DNA of 64,000 nucleotides from Spirochaetota bacterium. Lineage in GTDB: Bacteria; Spirochaetota; Spirochaetia; Sphaerochaetales; Sphaerochaetaceae. Positions within the stretch are counted from its first letter, which is position 1, and the number at the start of each line of letters is the position of its first letter. Positions 17,432-27,224 of the stretch are shown piece after piece. The DNA lies in assembly GCA_023401595.1 (NCBI GenBank), contig JAEXDQ010000015.1, forward strand, positions 1 through 64,000, written 5' to 3'. The notes below the pieces were generated by a model, which did not search any database, was not told the DNA's origin, and saw nothing but the letters and a program-made list of their open reading frames with translations. Made by a program: the position numbers and the translations under genes.

Positions 17432-18226
17432 ATGCAACATCTCATTCCCCTTTCTCCGGTAAACTGGAAACATGTCTCCCCTATAAACTGTGGGACGGAA
17501 CGTTGTGACCCTGAGCATAGTTTCGGCCCGACACAGAGGGAATTCTACCTGATTCACTATATCTTCTCCGGCACAGGAAGCTATGTGTCGCCTGCCGGCA
17601 CCTTTACTTTGGCGAAGGGCGATTGTTTCATCATCCACCCATATGAAACCACCTTCTACAAGGCGTCGAAGGACGACCCATGGGATTACGCCTGGTTGGG
17701 TTTCACCTGCACCGCCCCTCCCGCGGTCCTCAACCGATATGTGATGCATCTTCCGATATGCGAGCATATATTCAGCTCCGTCGCATCGTGCGCTTCTCTT
17801 TCCTCCGGCAGGGAATGGTACGCCCTTGGACTGATAACGCAATTATTGGCGCTCATGGTGGAAGCCGACAATCCGAACAAGAACGATAATCATCGGGATA
17901 TCAACAGGGTCTGTTTTGCCATTGAGACGAACTTCTCTATCAATATGACCGTCCAGGAGTTGGCATATAGCATCAATCTGGATCGTAGCTATTTCAGCAA
18001 GCTCTTCAAATCGATCGTCGGAATATCCCCACAGCAATACATGCTGCAATGCAAGCTCAAGCAAGCGGCTTTAATGCTCACGAAACAGGACAAGACCCCT
18101 GGCGAGGTGGCCCAAATAATCGGTTATGCCGATGTATTCAGCTTCTCAAGATCCTTCCACCGGCAATTCGGATGCTCTCCTACGGAATTCATACGAAGGG
18201 AAAAGCAACAGGACAATGAGAAATAG
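17432..18226 (+). CDS. AraC-family regulator of the alpha-galactoside locus
   Basis: 264 aa. An N-terminal cupin sugar-sensing domain (residues about 20-110; GSYVSPAGTFTLAKGDCFIIHP) precedes the C-terminal pair of helix-turn-helix motifs (about 160-260; MTVQELAYSINLDRSYFSKLFK and PGEVAQIIGYADVFSFSRSFHRQFGCSP, cited by position). The overall layout is that of MsmR/RafR-type activators. AAGGAAGTGTCT precedes ATG 17432. It is divergent from melA and likely acts on the ATGTGTC repeats between them. Confidence 0.92.
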   Translation: MQHLIPLSPVNWKHVSPINCGTERCDPEHSFGPTQREFYLIHYIFSGTGSYVSPAGTFTLAKGDCFIIHPYETTFYKASKDDPWDYAWLGFTCTAPPAVLNRYVMHLPICEHIFSSVASCASLSSGREWYALGLITQLLALMVEADNPNKNDNHRDINRVCFAIETNFSINMTVQELAYSINLDRSYFSKLFKSIVGISPQQYMLQCKLKQAALMLTKQDKTPGEVAQIIGYADVFSFSRSFHRQFGCSPTEFIRREKQQDNEK

Positions 18227-18286
18227 CTCAAAAAGAACCGCGTTTTGAAGCAATCCCCGACTTCGCTTCCCTATATCGCTTATCAA

Positions 18287-18327
18287 TTCGCCGATTTTCG
18301 CCGATTTTCGCCGATTTTTCGCCGATT
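18287..18327. repeat. Four tandem copies of TTCGCCGATT
   Basis: TTCGCCGATT begins at 18287, 18297, 18307 and 18318 (the third spacing has one extra T). The array abuts the stop codon of the AlbA_2-domain gene on the minus strand. Function unknown. Confidence 0.8.
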
Positions 18328-19988
18328 CAAGCTAATCTATAATTGGTAGCGGCGCCTTTACCATCCTTAATGAGTACTCCTTCTTCAACCATCTTGCTGA
18401 AAACATACTTTGCATGGCTATCCGCGCATTTGCATAGCTCAAGCATCTCTTTCTTAGATATGGAAGGGTTATTCTGAAGATACCATAAAATCAGATTCTT
18501 TTCTTCTTTTATAGTCAGTCCCTTCTGCTTGGAGTAACCACCGGGATTACCAGCGATGGAATATACCTTTTTACTGAAGATATATTCTCTACTTTCACCT
18601 TTTCCAATTGCTTCCACAATGCCATTCTCGATAAGTTGTTCAACAGTTCTTCTAGCGTCTGATTCACCCTTCTGCATTCGTCTTGAAAACTGTTCAATGG
18701 AGAGCCTATGTTCATCTCGTAGGGCAGAGAGGACAATGAGAGTATCTACGGAAAATTCAATATCCAGCCTGTTCTGTTCTTCAACCAACATACGAACAAA
18801 CTTCATATCCTTTTCCGCGCTCATAAGACGGAGAGTGACATTTGTCGTCGTCGATAGAGAGTAGTCAGGGAAAGGATGCCCGCTTCTGAGCATGGAGGAA
18901 TATATTTTGTCAATACCTCTGCCGGTTCTCTCGGACAGCCCTATTCTCTTCGTTGCCTCAACCAGTAATCTGTTGCGTGGAGTCGGGGCAACCGTAAGGA
19001 TATTATCCACATTGACACCCTGAATAAAGCCACCAGGGCTGCTTATCTGAAGCACATCCGGTTGGATTTGCACAATTACAGCACCCATTCGATAATAATC
19101 ACGGTGAACCAAGGCATTGACAAAACCTTCCCTAAAAGCGATTGGCTCATAATTTGGTATTGGTACCCTGAAAAGACCTACTTGTATTTCCTGCTCACTC
19201 ACCCTTGATTGGAATAGAGTACTTACCTTCTCAAATACCTCCAGGAGAGGTTCATGCATGGCAGGTGGGTTCTGAAGCACATTAGTACCATCCATTACCT
19301 GGAAAAGGACCTCATGGCTTGGCACATATGCTTCTAGATACTCCTGCTTTCCAACAATGAGGAGACCTGCAATAGTAGGGTAAAATCGGCCGCCTACCAT
19401 CCTAGAGAAGCCAAGCGCCAAATCAATCTCAATATCGCTTAAAGCAAGAAGAGCTTTATCGCCATTATGTATACCAATGAGCTTTCTTAATCGTTCATGC
19501 TCGATAGCGCTGAATGCTTCTTCAGAAGTGACATCCTTGATAATCTGAGAAGAGGGATCAAGTACTTGGATGTAAGAGAGACGTTGTACTATTTCCTCTG
19601 GCGCAAGAGGTCTCGTGGCAGGAGTGCCATCCTGTTGCAAAGTCCTGCTACCATATCTGCCATCTCTTGTGGAATGAAGCTGACCGGTTAGTCCAACAGA
19701 AAACACCATTACTTCTTTCCCGGTTATATCGTCAGTTTCCAGGGAGGCTGCAATTGCTAGAGGAGGCATTGTCTTTTCCTGAATCAAAGCTACAAGCTGC
19801 TGGGCGTTCTTATGCTGGGGGTGGACGCCGGTGACCATTCCTTTGTTTTCAATCCCAAGATAGAGAGTTCCACCTTCAGCATTGGCCATGGAGACAAGTT
19901 CATAGATGAGCTTGTCCTCACCATAGCATCGAAGGTCACTCTTGAACTCAACCGTCATCGTCTCTTTTTGGGGAAAACGCATCTGCAT
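18327..19988 (-). CDS. AlbA_2 domain / RecG-like putative transcriptional regulator
   Basis: 553 aa. The N-terminal AlbA_2 (formerly AAA_4/DUF4) domain spans about residues 10-130 (VEFKSDLRCYGEDKLIYELVSMANAEGG, and GGTLYLGIENKG). A central HATPase_c-like region follows, with FREGFVNALVHRDYY (about 288-302), SSPGGF (about 322-327) and the glycine-rich RTGRGIDKIYSSMLRSG (about 362-378). The C-terminus is a winged-helix region. Such proteins are often annotated as ATP-dependent helicase RecG but lack helicase motifs. AAGGAG lies 3 nt before ATG 19988 and 9 nt before ATG 19982, so either start is possible. It is a single gene with no operon partner; role unknown. Confidence 0.8.
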   Translation of the reverse strand: MQMRFPQKETMTVEFKSDLRCYGEDKLIYELVSMANAEGGTLYLGIENKGMVTGVHPQHKNAQQLVALIQEKTMPPLAIAASLETDDITGKEVMVFSVGLTGQLHSTRDGRYGSRTLQQDGTPATRPLAPEEIVQRLSYIQVLDPSSQIIKDVTSEEAFSAIEHERLRKLIGIHNGDKALLALSDIEIDLALGFSRMVGGRFYPTIAGLLIVGKQEYLEAYVPSHEVLFQVMDGTNVLQNPPAMHEPLLEVFEKVSTLFQSRVSEQEIQVGLFRVPIPNYEPIAFREGFVNALVHRDYYRMGAVIVQIQPDVLQISSPGGFIQGVNVDNILTVAPTPRNRLLVEATKRIGLSERTGRGIDKIYSSMLRSGHPFPDYSLSTTTNVTLRLMSAEKDMKFVRMLVEEQNRLDIEFSVDTLIVLSALRDEHRLSIEQFSRRMQKGESDARRTVEQLIENGIVEAIGKGESREYIFSKKVYSIAGNPGGYSKQKGLTIKEEKNLILWYLQNNPSISKKEMLELCKCADSHAKYVFSKMVEEGVLIKDGKGAATNYRLA

Positions 19989-20205
19989 GAACTCCTTGCG
20001 ACTTTTGCTAAAATGATTTTACCACCTTACCCAAGGCTTTGGATATAGAAAACATAGTGCCTGTCCAATGAGAAGAGTCGTCATGATTGCGCATTGAAGC
20101 ACAACGGTTCAAGCGCCATCCTCCTACGTAGTTCCAAGATATCAAATCTGATCATATCTGGTACTTTCCGACCTCTCTTGGTCATTTATGGCGGAAAGGA
20201 ATCTG

Positions 20206-20685
20206 TTATCTTTGAGTACCGCCGCAACTATCGCGAACCTCTTCCACCCCAATCGGTTTGTTCCAGTCGCAGACGGGAATTTTGTCCAGCATCAGACGGG
20301 CGAATTCGGGGTCGGAAAAGGGAACGGTCAGTTCTGGCTGCATGCACCATATCAACCGATACAGTTTTTTATCCATGAGGTTGACGCAGACGCCCCGATA
20401 GGTATCGTCCGCTACAAGAGCTTCATCATTGACAAGGACATACTCGGCGTCCTCATAGTCAATCCGTCTCAAACCATTCCACCATGCTTCCGCCTCTTCA
20501 ATGGAATCGGCGTCAGGAAACAGGTAGTCACAGCCCCCTTGCGGGGGAAGCATACGCGCAACCGCGCCACAGGTAACGACCGCCCCGGTGGAGAGGTCTA
20601 TGACAGGGGTCACGTCTCCATCCGCAATCCGTGAGAAAAATTCATTCGCTTCCATCTGGTCGAAATGCCGCATATCGTATTTCAT
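20206..20685 (-). CDS. Hypothetical acidic cytoplasmic protein
   Basis: 159 aa that I do not recognise. It is acidic and rich in aromatic residues, with no signal peptide or membrane helix. It has a start of the form MRHFDQMEANEFFSRIADGD, and Trp pairs (AEAWWNGLRR). GGAGG lies 5 nt before ATG 20685, which is preferred over ATG 20697. The gap of 217 nt to the AlbA_2 gene (19989-20205) shows no gene; the other side holds an 11-bp tandem repeat. Coding is supported by the ribosome-binding site and uninterrupted length. Confidence 0.6.
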   Translation of the reverse strand: MKYDMRHFDQMEANEFFSRIADGDVTPVIDLSTGAVVTCGAVARMLPPQGGCDYLFPDADSIEEAEAWWNGLRRIDYEDAEYVLVNDEALVADDTYRGVCVNLMDKKLYRLIWCMQPELTVPFSDPEFARLMLDKIPVCDWNKPIGVEEVRDSCGGTQR

Positions 20686-20780
20686 GCCCGCCTCCATATT
20701 TTCTCTTCCCTAGGCATAAGATACTTGCAAAACGGCCAAGAGGCAAAACAGAACGACGACTATTCGCGAGTTACCCTTTA

Positions 20781-20857
20781 GCTACCGCTGGGCTACCGTA
20801 GGGCTACCCCTGGGCTACCGTAGGGCTACCCCTAAGCTACCCCTAAGCTACCCCTTT
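20781..20857. repeat. Seven tandem copies of an 11-bp unit, GCTACCNNTRR
   Basis: Seven 11-nt units start at 20781, 20792, 20803, 20814, 20825, 20836 and 20847. They alternate between GCTACCGTAGG, GCTACCCCTGG and GCTACCCCTAA. The array ends 6 nt before the yesN stop codon and so lies at the 3' end of the pectin operon. Function unknown; it could vary in copy number. Confidence 0.85.
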
Positions 20858-20863
20858 GGCCCC

Positions 20864-22366
20864 TTAGCCATTCCCTCGCTTCTGGTCCTTGATGGCCTGC
20901 ATGTATTCGGTGGGGGTGACGCCCTCGTACTTACGGAATACCTGGCTGAAATACCGGGGGTTGTTGCCAAAGCCCACCTCCTGGGCAATCTCCTGGATCA
21001 TGCTCTCATGATAGACGGACATCAGCTGCTTGGCCGAGGCAATCCGCAGGCGGCTGACATAGTCGGAGAACTTGACGCCGGTTTCCTTGAGGAACAGTTT
21101 GCTGAGATAGCCCACGTTCATGCCCAGCAGGTTCTCAGCTATCCATTTGAGGGAGATGCTTTCCGACGAGAGATTCTGCTCGACATATTTCTTGATCGTC
21201 CTGACAGGATAGCTCCCATCTTCGGCCACCGTCGAAAGCTGGTGCTGAACCAGGCGCTTGACGTAGGTGACGATCTCATCGACCGAACCGGCGCCACGTA
21301 CAATGGACAGCAGATGCTCCCCTATGGCATCGTCTTCATTACCGTGCAAAGCGGTGGCAAGACTCAGCAAGACCGATTTGGCCTCGTTCAACGAACAAGA
21401 GGACAACACCAAGCCCAGTTCATCCATCAAGAGCTGAACATCGTCGCCCGCCTGTACATGACGGGCGATATCAGAGCCAAGGACCATGATCTTCCGCACG
21501 AAACCATTGTCGTTGAACAAACATTCGGAACGTCCCGTTATATCGAATATCCGTATCTCCTTGCATCCACTGATACAGCGCATCAACTCGGCAATGACCA
21601 TGGAAACAGAATCCAGCAGAAATACAGAAACCTGACAATCCATCGATGCGACATGAGAACGGAAAGCATCCGCCGTAGCGATGTTCTCGATATGGAGGAT
21701 ACAATAGAGCACCCCGTTGCCCAGGACAGGAGCCATCATCAGTTCCGTCCTACGAACCTTGCAGTAGTTATACAGCTCGATCACCGTGGAGCGATGTCGA
21801 CAAACGTCAGTATTCAGACCCAGCAGACAGGCGTTTTCAACCCCCTCCAGGCCGAGGATGCTCATATTTCGTTCCAGCACAGAACTAACCGAAGCGGGAT
21901 TGTTGAGCAGTTCGAGCAAAATGCCCTTCTGGAAATAGAAACCATACTCCCGAACCAGTTTCAAGTATTCTTCTTTGCGCCGGTTCTCCTTCTCGTGGAT
22001 ACCGTCGATGACAACCTTCAATATCGTTACGAGATCGGCCTTTTGGGTCGGTTTCAGCAGGTAATGCTTCACCCCGTACCGCATAGCCTTCTGAGCCAGT
22101 CCGAATTCGCCATAACCGGAAAGGACAATGAATTCAACATCGCTGTCAAGCAACCGTACCTTCTCAATCAGTTCAAGGCCGTCCATGACCGGCATCATCA
22201 TGTCGGTAATGATGATATCCGGATAATTGTCGCAGACCGATTGATAGGCTTCGACACCATTTCTCGCGACCCCCACGACAGTACAGCCCAGTTCGGTCCA
22301 AGGGATCAAGGAATTCAGCGACTTGCGAATGATTTCCTCATCATCGACAATCAGTACTTTCAACAT
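20864..22366 (-). CDS. YesN-type response regulator (REC plus AraC HTH)
   Basis: 500 aa. A receiver domain (residues 1-120; VDDEE acidic pocket, phospho-accepting Asp55 in TDMMMPVMDG, Lys in LLKPTQ) is joined through a long middle region to a C-terminal AraC-type DNA-binding domain (about 395-495; WIAENLLGMNVGYLSKLFLK and QEIAQEVGFGNNPRYFSQVF). This is the long YesN architecture paired with YesM kinases to control polysaccharide-derived oligosaccharide uptake. Start ATG 22366 lies inside the end of the kinase gene (26-nt overlap), with AAGGAG 12-13 nt upstream. A longer frame to 22471 is unlikely. Confidence 0.92.
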   Translation of the reverse strand: MLKVLIVDDEEIIRKSLNSLIPWTELGCTVVGVARNGVEAYQSVCDNYPDIIITDMMMPVMDGLELIEKVRLLDSDVEFIVLSGYGEFGLAQKAMRYGVKHYLLKPTQKADLVTILKVVIDGIHEKENRRKEEYLKLVREYGFYFQKGILLELLNNPASVSSVLERNMSILGLEGVENACLLGLNTDVCRHRSTVIELYNYCKVRRTELMMAPVLGNGVLYCILHIENIATADAFRSHVASMDCQVSVFLLDSVSMVIAELMRCISGCKEIRIFDITGRSECLFNDNGFVRKIMVLGSDIARHVQAGDDVQLLMDELGLVLSSCSLNEAKSVLLSLATALHGNEDDAIGEHLLSIVRGAGSVDEIVTYVKRLVQHQLSTVAEDGSYPVRTIKKYVEQNLSSESISLKWIAENLLGMNVGYLSKLFLKETGVKFSDYVSRLRIASAKQLMSVYHESMIQEIAQEVGFGNNPRYFSQVFRKYEGVTPTEYMQAIKDQKRGNG

Positions 22367-24110
22367 TGCGCTTGACACTCCTTGGTACGGAGAACGAAAC
22401 GATGGCCATTCCCCCATCGTTACGGAAAGACAGTCCGTACTCATTTCCGAACAGCAGCCGCAACCTTTCATCTATATTGACCAAACCGATGCTTCCGCTC
22501 TGTTTGACCTGGCGGCTTCTGACCCGTTGGGCAAGATCCTCTTCAAAACAGGAGCCGGTGTTCGCGATACTGACCATCACTCCATCACCATCGCGGCGTA
22601 CAGACAGAAATATCCTGCACGGCTCGTCGTTCAGCTCCAGAGAATGTTTGATCGCATTCTCGACAAGCGGCTGTATCGAGAACTTGGGGACGAAAACATC
22701 AAGCAGTTCATCGGGAATATCCATCCCGAACGACAACCGGTCGTTGAACCTGATCATCTGGATCTTGATATAGTAGTCTAGGAATTCCAGTTCCCGCTTC
22801 AAGGGGACGCAGACCTCGTCGTTGGAGATTGATATACGGAACAGGTTCGCCAAGCTGTATGACATCTGCTCAATATCGTCCGCCCCGTAGCCTTGTGCCA
22901 ACCAATAGATCGAATCGAGTACATTGTATAGAAAATGAGGGTTGATCTGCGAACTCAGCATCCTGATCGTATTGTCCTTGATCAACAACTGCTTGACATA
23001 ATTGTCCTTGATCAGACCGTCGAACCGTTCGACCATCCGGTCGAAATGCTGGTGGACCATACCGATTTCATCGGGTCGTTTCTCATAGGAAGGGAACCCG
23101 GACATATCCATGTCCCCCGATTCAAAGCGCTCCATCTTATGTTCAAGCACATGGAGATGATGGATGATATGCTTGACGATATAATGGATGATGATCAAAG
23201 AAAGCAACATCGCCAGCAGCAGGATGCTTACGGAATTGAGAACGATCGAGGAGATACGTTTTGACAACGACTGGTAGTCAAGATAATGGACATACCGCCA
23301 GTGACTGCCGGGCAGTACGCCGTCGGTCACGAAATACTTGTTGCCATCGATGGTCATGAAGGAATATCTGCCGTTTCCCTCGGAAAAAGCCGGCAATGCG
23401 TCGATACCGCCGGAAACACCTTGGAAACTTGAATAGAGAAGCCTGTCGTCATGATAGATTGACAGATCCAGTGAAGCTTCAAGCCCGAATCTCGTGGAAA
23501 TCTCCGCCAGGATACCGCCGATGTCCAGTTTCAGGTAGAGTACGGCGAGATGGTCCAGCTTCAGGTATTCCTTACGACGAATCTGCCGTACATAGTAGAT
23601 GTTGCCCAAGTCGTCGGAAATCCAGACGACCTTGCCTTGGGAAGCTGCCGCCAGCTCATTCGCCCGATTCATGTCGTCGGAAAACAGGAGGAACCCGTCG
23701 CCGGAATGGATGACCTCCCTGGAGGGAAGGACAAGGGCCGTGTCCTTGACGAACTGGACGGTCCCCGACAGGGAGTTCAGACGTCGCATGATAGTCCGCT
23801 TGGCCACGCTGATATCCACCTGGTCGGGAGATTCCTTGATAGTGGAAAGATTTGTCTGGATGATATCATCCCCGACGAAATAATCTCCGAAGACGTTCAC
23901 GCTGTCCAGAATACCGTCCAACTCCGAAAGAATGCTCCGCGTGTTGACCACGCTGATATTGTACATCTCCTCATCGTACACAGAAGTCACGTGCCTGATT
24001 TCGAGCAAACCTATGCATACGATGGCGCCGAACACAATGATCAGGACGATCCCGATCTTTTGTTCGAGCTTCAGACGATGCAACAACCTCCGGATACGAC
24101 TTTCCCTCAT
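22341..24110 (-). CDS. YesM-type sensor histidine kinase
   Basis: 589 aa membrane kinase. Transmembrane helix 1 is at about 18-37, then an extracytoplasmic sensor (about 40-285), helix 2 at about 288-310, a HAMP-like linker, and a His_kinase domain with the phospho-accepting His392 in QINPHFLYN. A HATPase domain follows (QPLVENAIKHS, N box; GSIGLVNIDERL, G box). His392 lies in the non-canonical LytS/YesM context. Together with the overlapping yesN gene it should sense a pectin-derived oligosaccharide and control this operon. It is 10 nt after the Gfo/Idh gene. Confidence 0.93.
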   Translation of the reverse strand: MRESRIRRLLHRLKLEQKIGIVLIIVFGAIVCIGLLEIRHVTSVYDEEMYNISVVNTRSILSELDGILDSVNVFGDYFVGDDIIQTNLSTIKESPDQVDISVAKRTIMRRLNSLSGTVQFVKDTALVLPSREVIHSGDGFLLFSDDMNRANELAAASQGKVVWISDDLGNIYYVRQIRRKEYLKLDHLAVLYLKLDIGGILAEISTRFGLEASLDLSIYHDDRLLYSSFQGVSGGIDALPAFSEGNGRYSFMTIDGNKYFVTDGVLPGSHWRYVHYLDYQSLSKRISSIVLNSVSILLLAMLLSLIIIHYIVKHIIHHLHVLEHKMERFESGDMDMSGFPSYEKRPDEIGMVHQHFDRMVERFDGLIKDNYVKQLLIKDNTIRMLSSQINPHFLYNVLDSIYWLAQGYGADDIEQMSYSLANLFRISISNDEVCVPLKRELEFLDYYIKIQMIRFNDRLSFGMDIPDELLDVFVPKFSIQPLVENAIKHSLELNDEPCRIFLSVRRDGDGVMVSIANTGSCFEEDLAQRVRSRQVKQSGSIGLVNIDERLRLLFGNEYGLSFRNDGGMAIVSFSVPRSVKRNVESTDCR

Positions 24111-24120
24111 CTACTTGAAA

Positions 24121-25254
24121 TCACCCCTTGGCGATACCTCCGCTTCTATTCTCACACGTAATATGCTCATCAAGCAACCTCTGATATTCATCAGCGTCGA
24201 AAGATGTCTTGATGGGACGCCCTTCCCATGCGGAGAAATAGATCGCATTGGCGACAGTCAATGCATCGACACCCGCCGAAAGGGGGGCTATCGGCGGTTC
24301 GCCGAATAGCACGGACCGCCCGAAATTGCGGAGGATGTCTTCGTATTCGGCATGACCCCGGTCCTCGAACGAACTGCTTTCCACCACATAGGGGATGCCT
24401 GTAGTCACTGAGGCGGTTCTGGAAAAATCATCGGAAGCGATCTCGTTCCGGTACAGGCGAAGCTCATTTCCGTCAAGAACCAGTTTTCCCAAGCTACCGT
24501 GGATTTCAAGATGGTTGCTTCCGGGAGATTCCCCGCTGGAAGCAACGCATACCCCCCGCAAGCCGTCAGGATAGGTAAACAGGACTTCGAAACTGTCATC
24601 GACGGAAATATCATTGAACCGGCCGAACGAGACGGAAGCGAAAACTTCCTGAGGAACGCCAAACAGCCAGTTCCCTATATCGAACACATGCTGCATCTGG
24701 TTTATCGCAAGCCCTCCCCCCTCGCCGGTCCAGCTACTGCGCCAAGGGCTCAGACGGTGATAATATGCGGTCCTATACCAGAAATTCGCTATCCAGACCA
24801 CATGGGTCAACGTTCCAAGTCCACCGCATGAAACCAGCTCCTTCGCCTTACGATACACTTCCCGGGTACGCCAGTTGAAAATCATGGAGATATGCCGGCC
24901 GGAAGCCGTCGCGAGGTTCTGAAGGGCCTGCGCATCCTTCAGGCTCACCCCCAACGGCTTCTCGCACAGGACATGCGTCCCGTGGGACAACGCAGTAGCC
25001 GCAAGCTGTACATGGGTCTTATGGGGAGTCGTGACAATGACCGCATCATAAGAATGATAGTCTGAAAGGGCTTCAACGTCAGAGGAATATATCCTGATGC
25101 CCGGAAATTTGCTATTGATTTCATTATGACGAGCCTGATTTCTGCAACAGATGCCGAAAAGCCCAAGCTCCGGAATCCGACCTGCTGCGATCATGTCGGC
25201 ATACAAACCGCCCATGCTGCCGTATCCTATGATCACGACCTGTACCTTGTCCAT
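24121..25254 (-). CDS. Gfo/Idh/MocA-family oxidoreductase
   Basis: 377 aa. An N-terminal Rossmann fold (VVIIGYGSMGGLYADMI, residues about 6-22) and the conserved CEKPLGVS (about 97-104; EKP Lys is catalytic) identify the family, which oxidises or reduces sugars and sugar acids with NAD(P). AGGAG is 8 nt before ATG 25254 and only 2 nt before ATG 25260, so the shorter start is preferred. It is the first of two such enzymes in the operon; a role in processing uronic acid or rhamnose units is inferred from context only. Confidence 0.9.
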   Translation of the reverse strand: MDKVQVVIIGYGSMGGLYADMIAAGRIPELGLFGICCRNQARHNEINSKFPGIRIYSSDVEALSDYHSYDAVIVTTPHKTHVQLAATALSHGTHVLCEKPLGVSLKDAQALQNLATASGRHISMIFNWRTREVYRKAKELVSCGGLGTLTHVVWIANFWYRTAYYHRLSPWRSSWTGEGGGLAINQMQHVFDIGNWLFGVPQEVFASVSFGRFNDISVDDSFEVLFTYPDGLRGVCVASSGESPGSNHLEIHGSLGKLVLDGNELRLYRNEIASDDFSRTASVTTGIPYVVESSSFEDRGHAEYEDILRNFGRSVLFGEPPIAPLSAGVDALTVANAIYFSAWEGRPIKTSFDADEYQRLLDEHITCENRSGGIAKG

Positions 25255-25265
25255 TGCCATCGCTC

Positions 25266-26324
25266 CTACGGAATCAACACGACTTTCATCGCATCCGGGG
25301 CCTTCTCCGCTATTTCAAAGGCCTTGTTCCATTCCTCCAACCGGAAATGATGCGATACCAGACCGTCGGTCTTCAACAGGCCCTGGTCAATGCCGTCGAT
25401 CACCGCCTTGAAGGTCCTGGCGGAAAGGTGCGACCCCTGTATGCTGAGTTCCTTGCCGTCCCCTATGACATTCCAGTCCGCCGATACGGGAGAGGCGAAT
25501 ACGCCCATCTGGACATACCGCCCATGGTTGCAAAGGAGATTCAATCCTTGGCTGACGCTCGCCGGACTTCCAGAGGCTTCGATATATACGTCGCAGCCAT
25601 GTCCGCCGGTAATCGCGGCGACCTGCTCCATCAGATCTGCATCGAGAGGATTCAATACATGGGTGGCGCCGAATTTTTTTCCAAGCTCCAGACGGAAGGG
25701 TTTTACATCCAGACCTATGATCGTGTTCGGCAGACAAAGCCGGGCCATGTCGACCATGGCAGCGCCAATCGCACCCATGCCGGCGATCACCACATTATCG
25801 TCGTGTCCGATCTGCGCCAGTTCCACGGCATGCATGCCGCAAGCCATCGGTTCCACCAGTACAGCCTGGTCAAGCGTAAATGACAGGGGAATTTTATGGA
25901 TGAGACTGTTCGGATGTATCTTCACATATTCGGCGAACCCTCCATGTATGGCCTGTTTGAACCCGTACACCGCCGACCGTTCGCACATCCAGTACTTCCC
26001 GGCCTTGCAGAACCGGCACTCCCCGCAAGGGGCGATCTGCTCAACCGTCACGACATCGCCGACGGAGAAATTCTTCACGTTCCGCCCTTTCTCGACGATC
26101 TCGCCAAAAAACTCATGTCCGCCGATAACCGGAGGTTCGATATACCGGTCGGTTTCGCTCGTGCCCCAGATTCTGATACCACCGTGGTACGCCTTCAGAT
26201 CGCCGGCGCAGATACCGCAGGCATGAACCTTAAGCAACAATTCATCATCTGAAATGAAGGGAACCTCCACTTCCTCCAACCGGTTGTCAAACGGCGCATA
26301 CTGCACCAAAGCTTTCATTTTCAT
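25266..26324 (-). CDS. Zinc-dependent medium-chain dehydrogenase
   Basis: 352 aa MDR-superfamily polyol/sugar dehydrogenase. Catalytic zinc ligands are in CGICAGDLKAYHGG (Cys about 36) and GGHEFFGE (His-Glu about 68-69). The structural zinc cluster is CGECRFCKAGKYWMC (about 99-113). The NAD-binding GAGAIGAAMVDMARL (about 174-188) is altered from GxGxxG only at the margins (GMGAIGAAM). AAGGAG precedes ATG 26324. The substrate is probably a sugar alcohol or aldonate arising from the imported oligosaccharide. It is 45 nt after the permease gene. Confidence 0.9.
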   Translation of the reverse strand: MKMKALVQYAPFDNRLEEVEVPFISDDELLLKVHACGICAGDLKAYHGGIRIWGTSETDRYIEPPVIGGHEFFGEIVEKGRNVKNFSVGDVVTVEQIAPCGECRFCKAGKYWMCERSAVYGFKQAIHGGFAEYVKIHPNSLIHKIPLSFTLDQAVLVEPMACGMHAVELAQIGHDDNVVIAGMGAIGAAMVDMARLCLPNTIIGLDVKPFRLELGKKFGATHVLNPLDADLMEQVAAITGGHGCDVYIEASGSPASVSQGLNLLCNHGRYVQMGVFASPVSADWNVIGDGKELSIQGSHLSARTFKAVIDGIDQGLLKTDGLVSHHFRLEEWNKAFEIAEKAPDAMKVVLIP

Positions 26325-26369
26325 ACATTTCTCCTTTTGACCGATACGGGTGAACGCAAAACCAGATTG

Positions 26370-27221
26370 TCAGTTCTTGATTCCGGTCGCGGCGATACCC
26401 TCGACGAGGTACTTTTGCATCGTCAGGAAAATCAGGAAGATCGGCAGCAGGGACAGGCTCGCCATCGCGAACATCGCCCCCCAGTCCGAACCCGTAGCGG
26501 GGTCGGAAAACAGTTTCAACGCAAGGCTGACGGGATATCTGCTCGGCTTGTTCAGATACAGCAACGCAGCCAGGAAATCGTCCCACCTCCACATGAATGA
26601 GAATATCGCGCTGGTGACCAACGCCGACTTGATCAACGGAAGTATGATCCGCACAAAAATGCCGTAGATGGACAGGCCGTCGATCTTGGCGGCTTCGTCC
26701 AGATCCATCGGAATCCCTTTGATGAACTGTACATCCAGGAAAATAAAAAACCCCTGGCCGAAGAACTGGGGGACGATAAGCGGAAGGAACGTACCGATCC
26801 AGCCCATCCGGTTGAACATGATGTACTGAGGAATCATCAGGACCTGGAACGGGAGCATCATGGACAGCAGCATGCAGCCGAACCAGAATTTCTTGAACTT
26901 GAAGTTGCACCTGGCGAATCCAAAGGCGACTATCGCCGAAGACAACACCGCCCCGACCGTCGCCGTCGAAGAGATAAAGAATGAATTCTTGAAGAAAGTC
27001 CCGAAGGAATGCCCGGCGAAGCCCTTCCAGCCAGTGACGAAATTCGAGAAATTGAACTGCCGGGGCAACAATACCGCGGCGGAAGTCAATATCTCGGAGT
27101 TCGTCTTGAACGCGCCCATCAGCATCCAGACGACGGGATACACCATGATCCAAGCGAATAGGATGACGAACAGGTGGTACAGCACTGTACGGGACGTCCG
27201 TCTGAAATTTACTTTTTTCAT
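26370..27221 (-). CDS. Sugar ABC transporter permease, MalG/LplC type
   Basis: 283 aa with about six membrane helices beginning LYHLFVILFAWIMVYPVVWMLMGAF. The EAA loop is DEAAKIDGLSIYGIFVRIILPL (about 186-207). It pairs with the preceding permease gene, 3 nt upstream, and with the binding protein at 28156-29463. The combination next to YesM/YesN and GH105 resembles the B. subtilis yesOPQ oligogalacturonide/rhamnogalacturonan uptake system. No ATPase gene is present. Confidence 0.93.
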   Translation of the reverse strand: MKKVNFRRTSRTVLYHLFVILFAWIMVYPVVWMLMGAFKTNSEILTSAAVLLPRQFNFSNFVTGWKGFAGHSFGTFFKNSFFISSTATVGAVLSSAIVAFGFARCNFKFKKFWFGCMLLSMMLPFQVLMIPQYIMFNRMGWIGTFLPLIVPQFFGQGFFIFLDVQFIKGIPMDLDEAAKIDGLSIYGIFVRIILPLIKSALVTSAIFSFMWRWDDFLAALLYLNKPSRYPVSLALKLFSDPATGSDWGAMFAMASLSLLPIFLIFLTMQKYLVEGIAATGIKN

Positions 27222-27224
27222 GGT

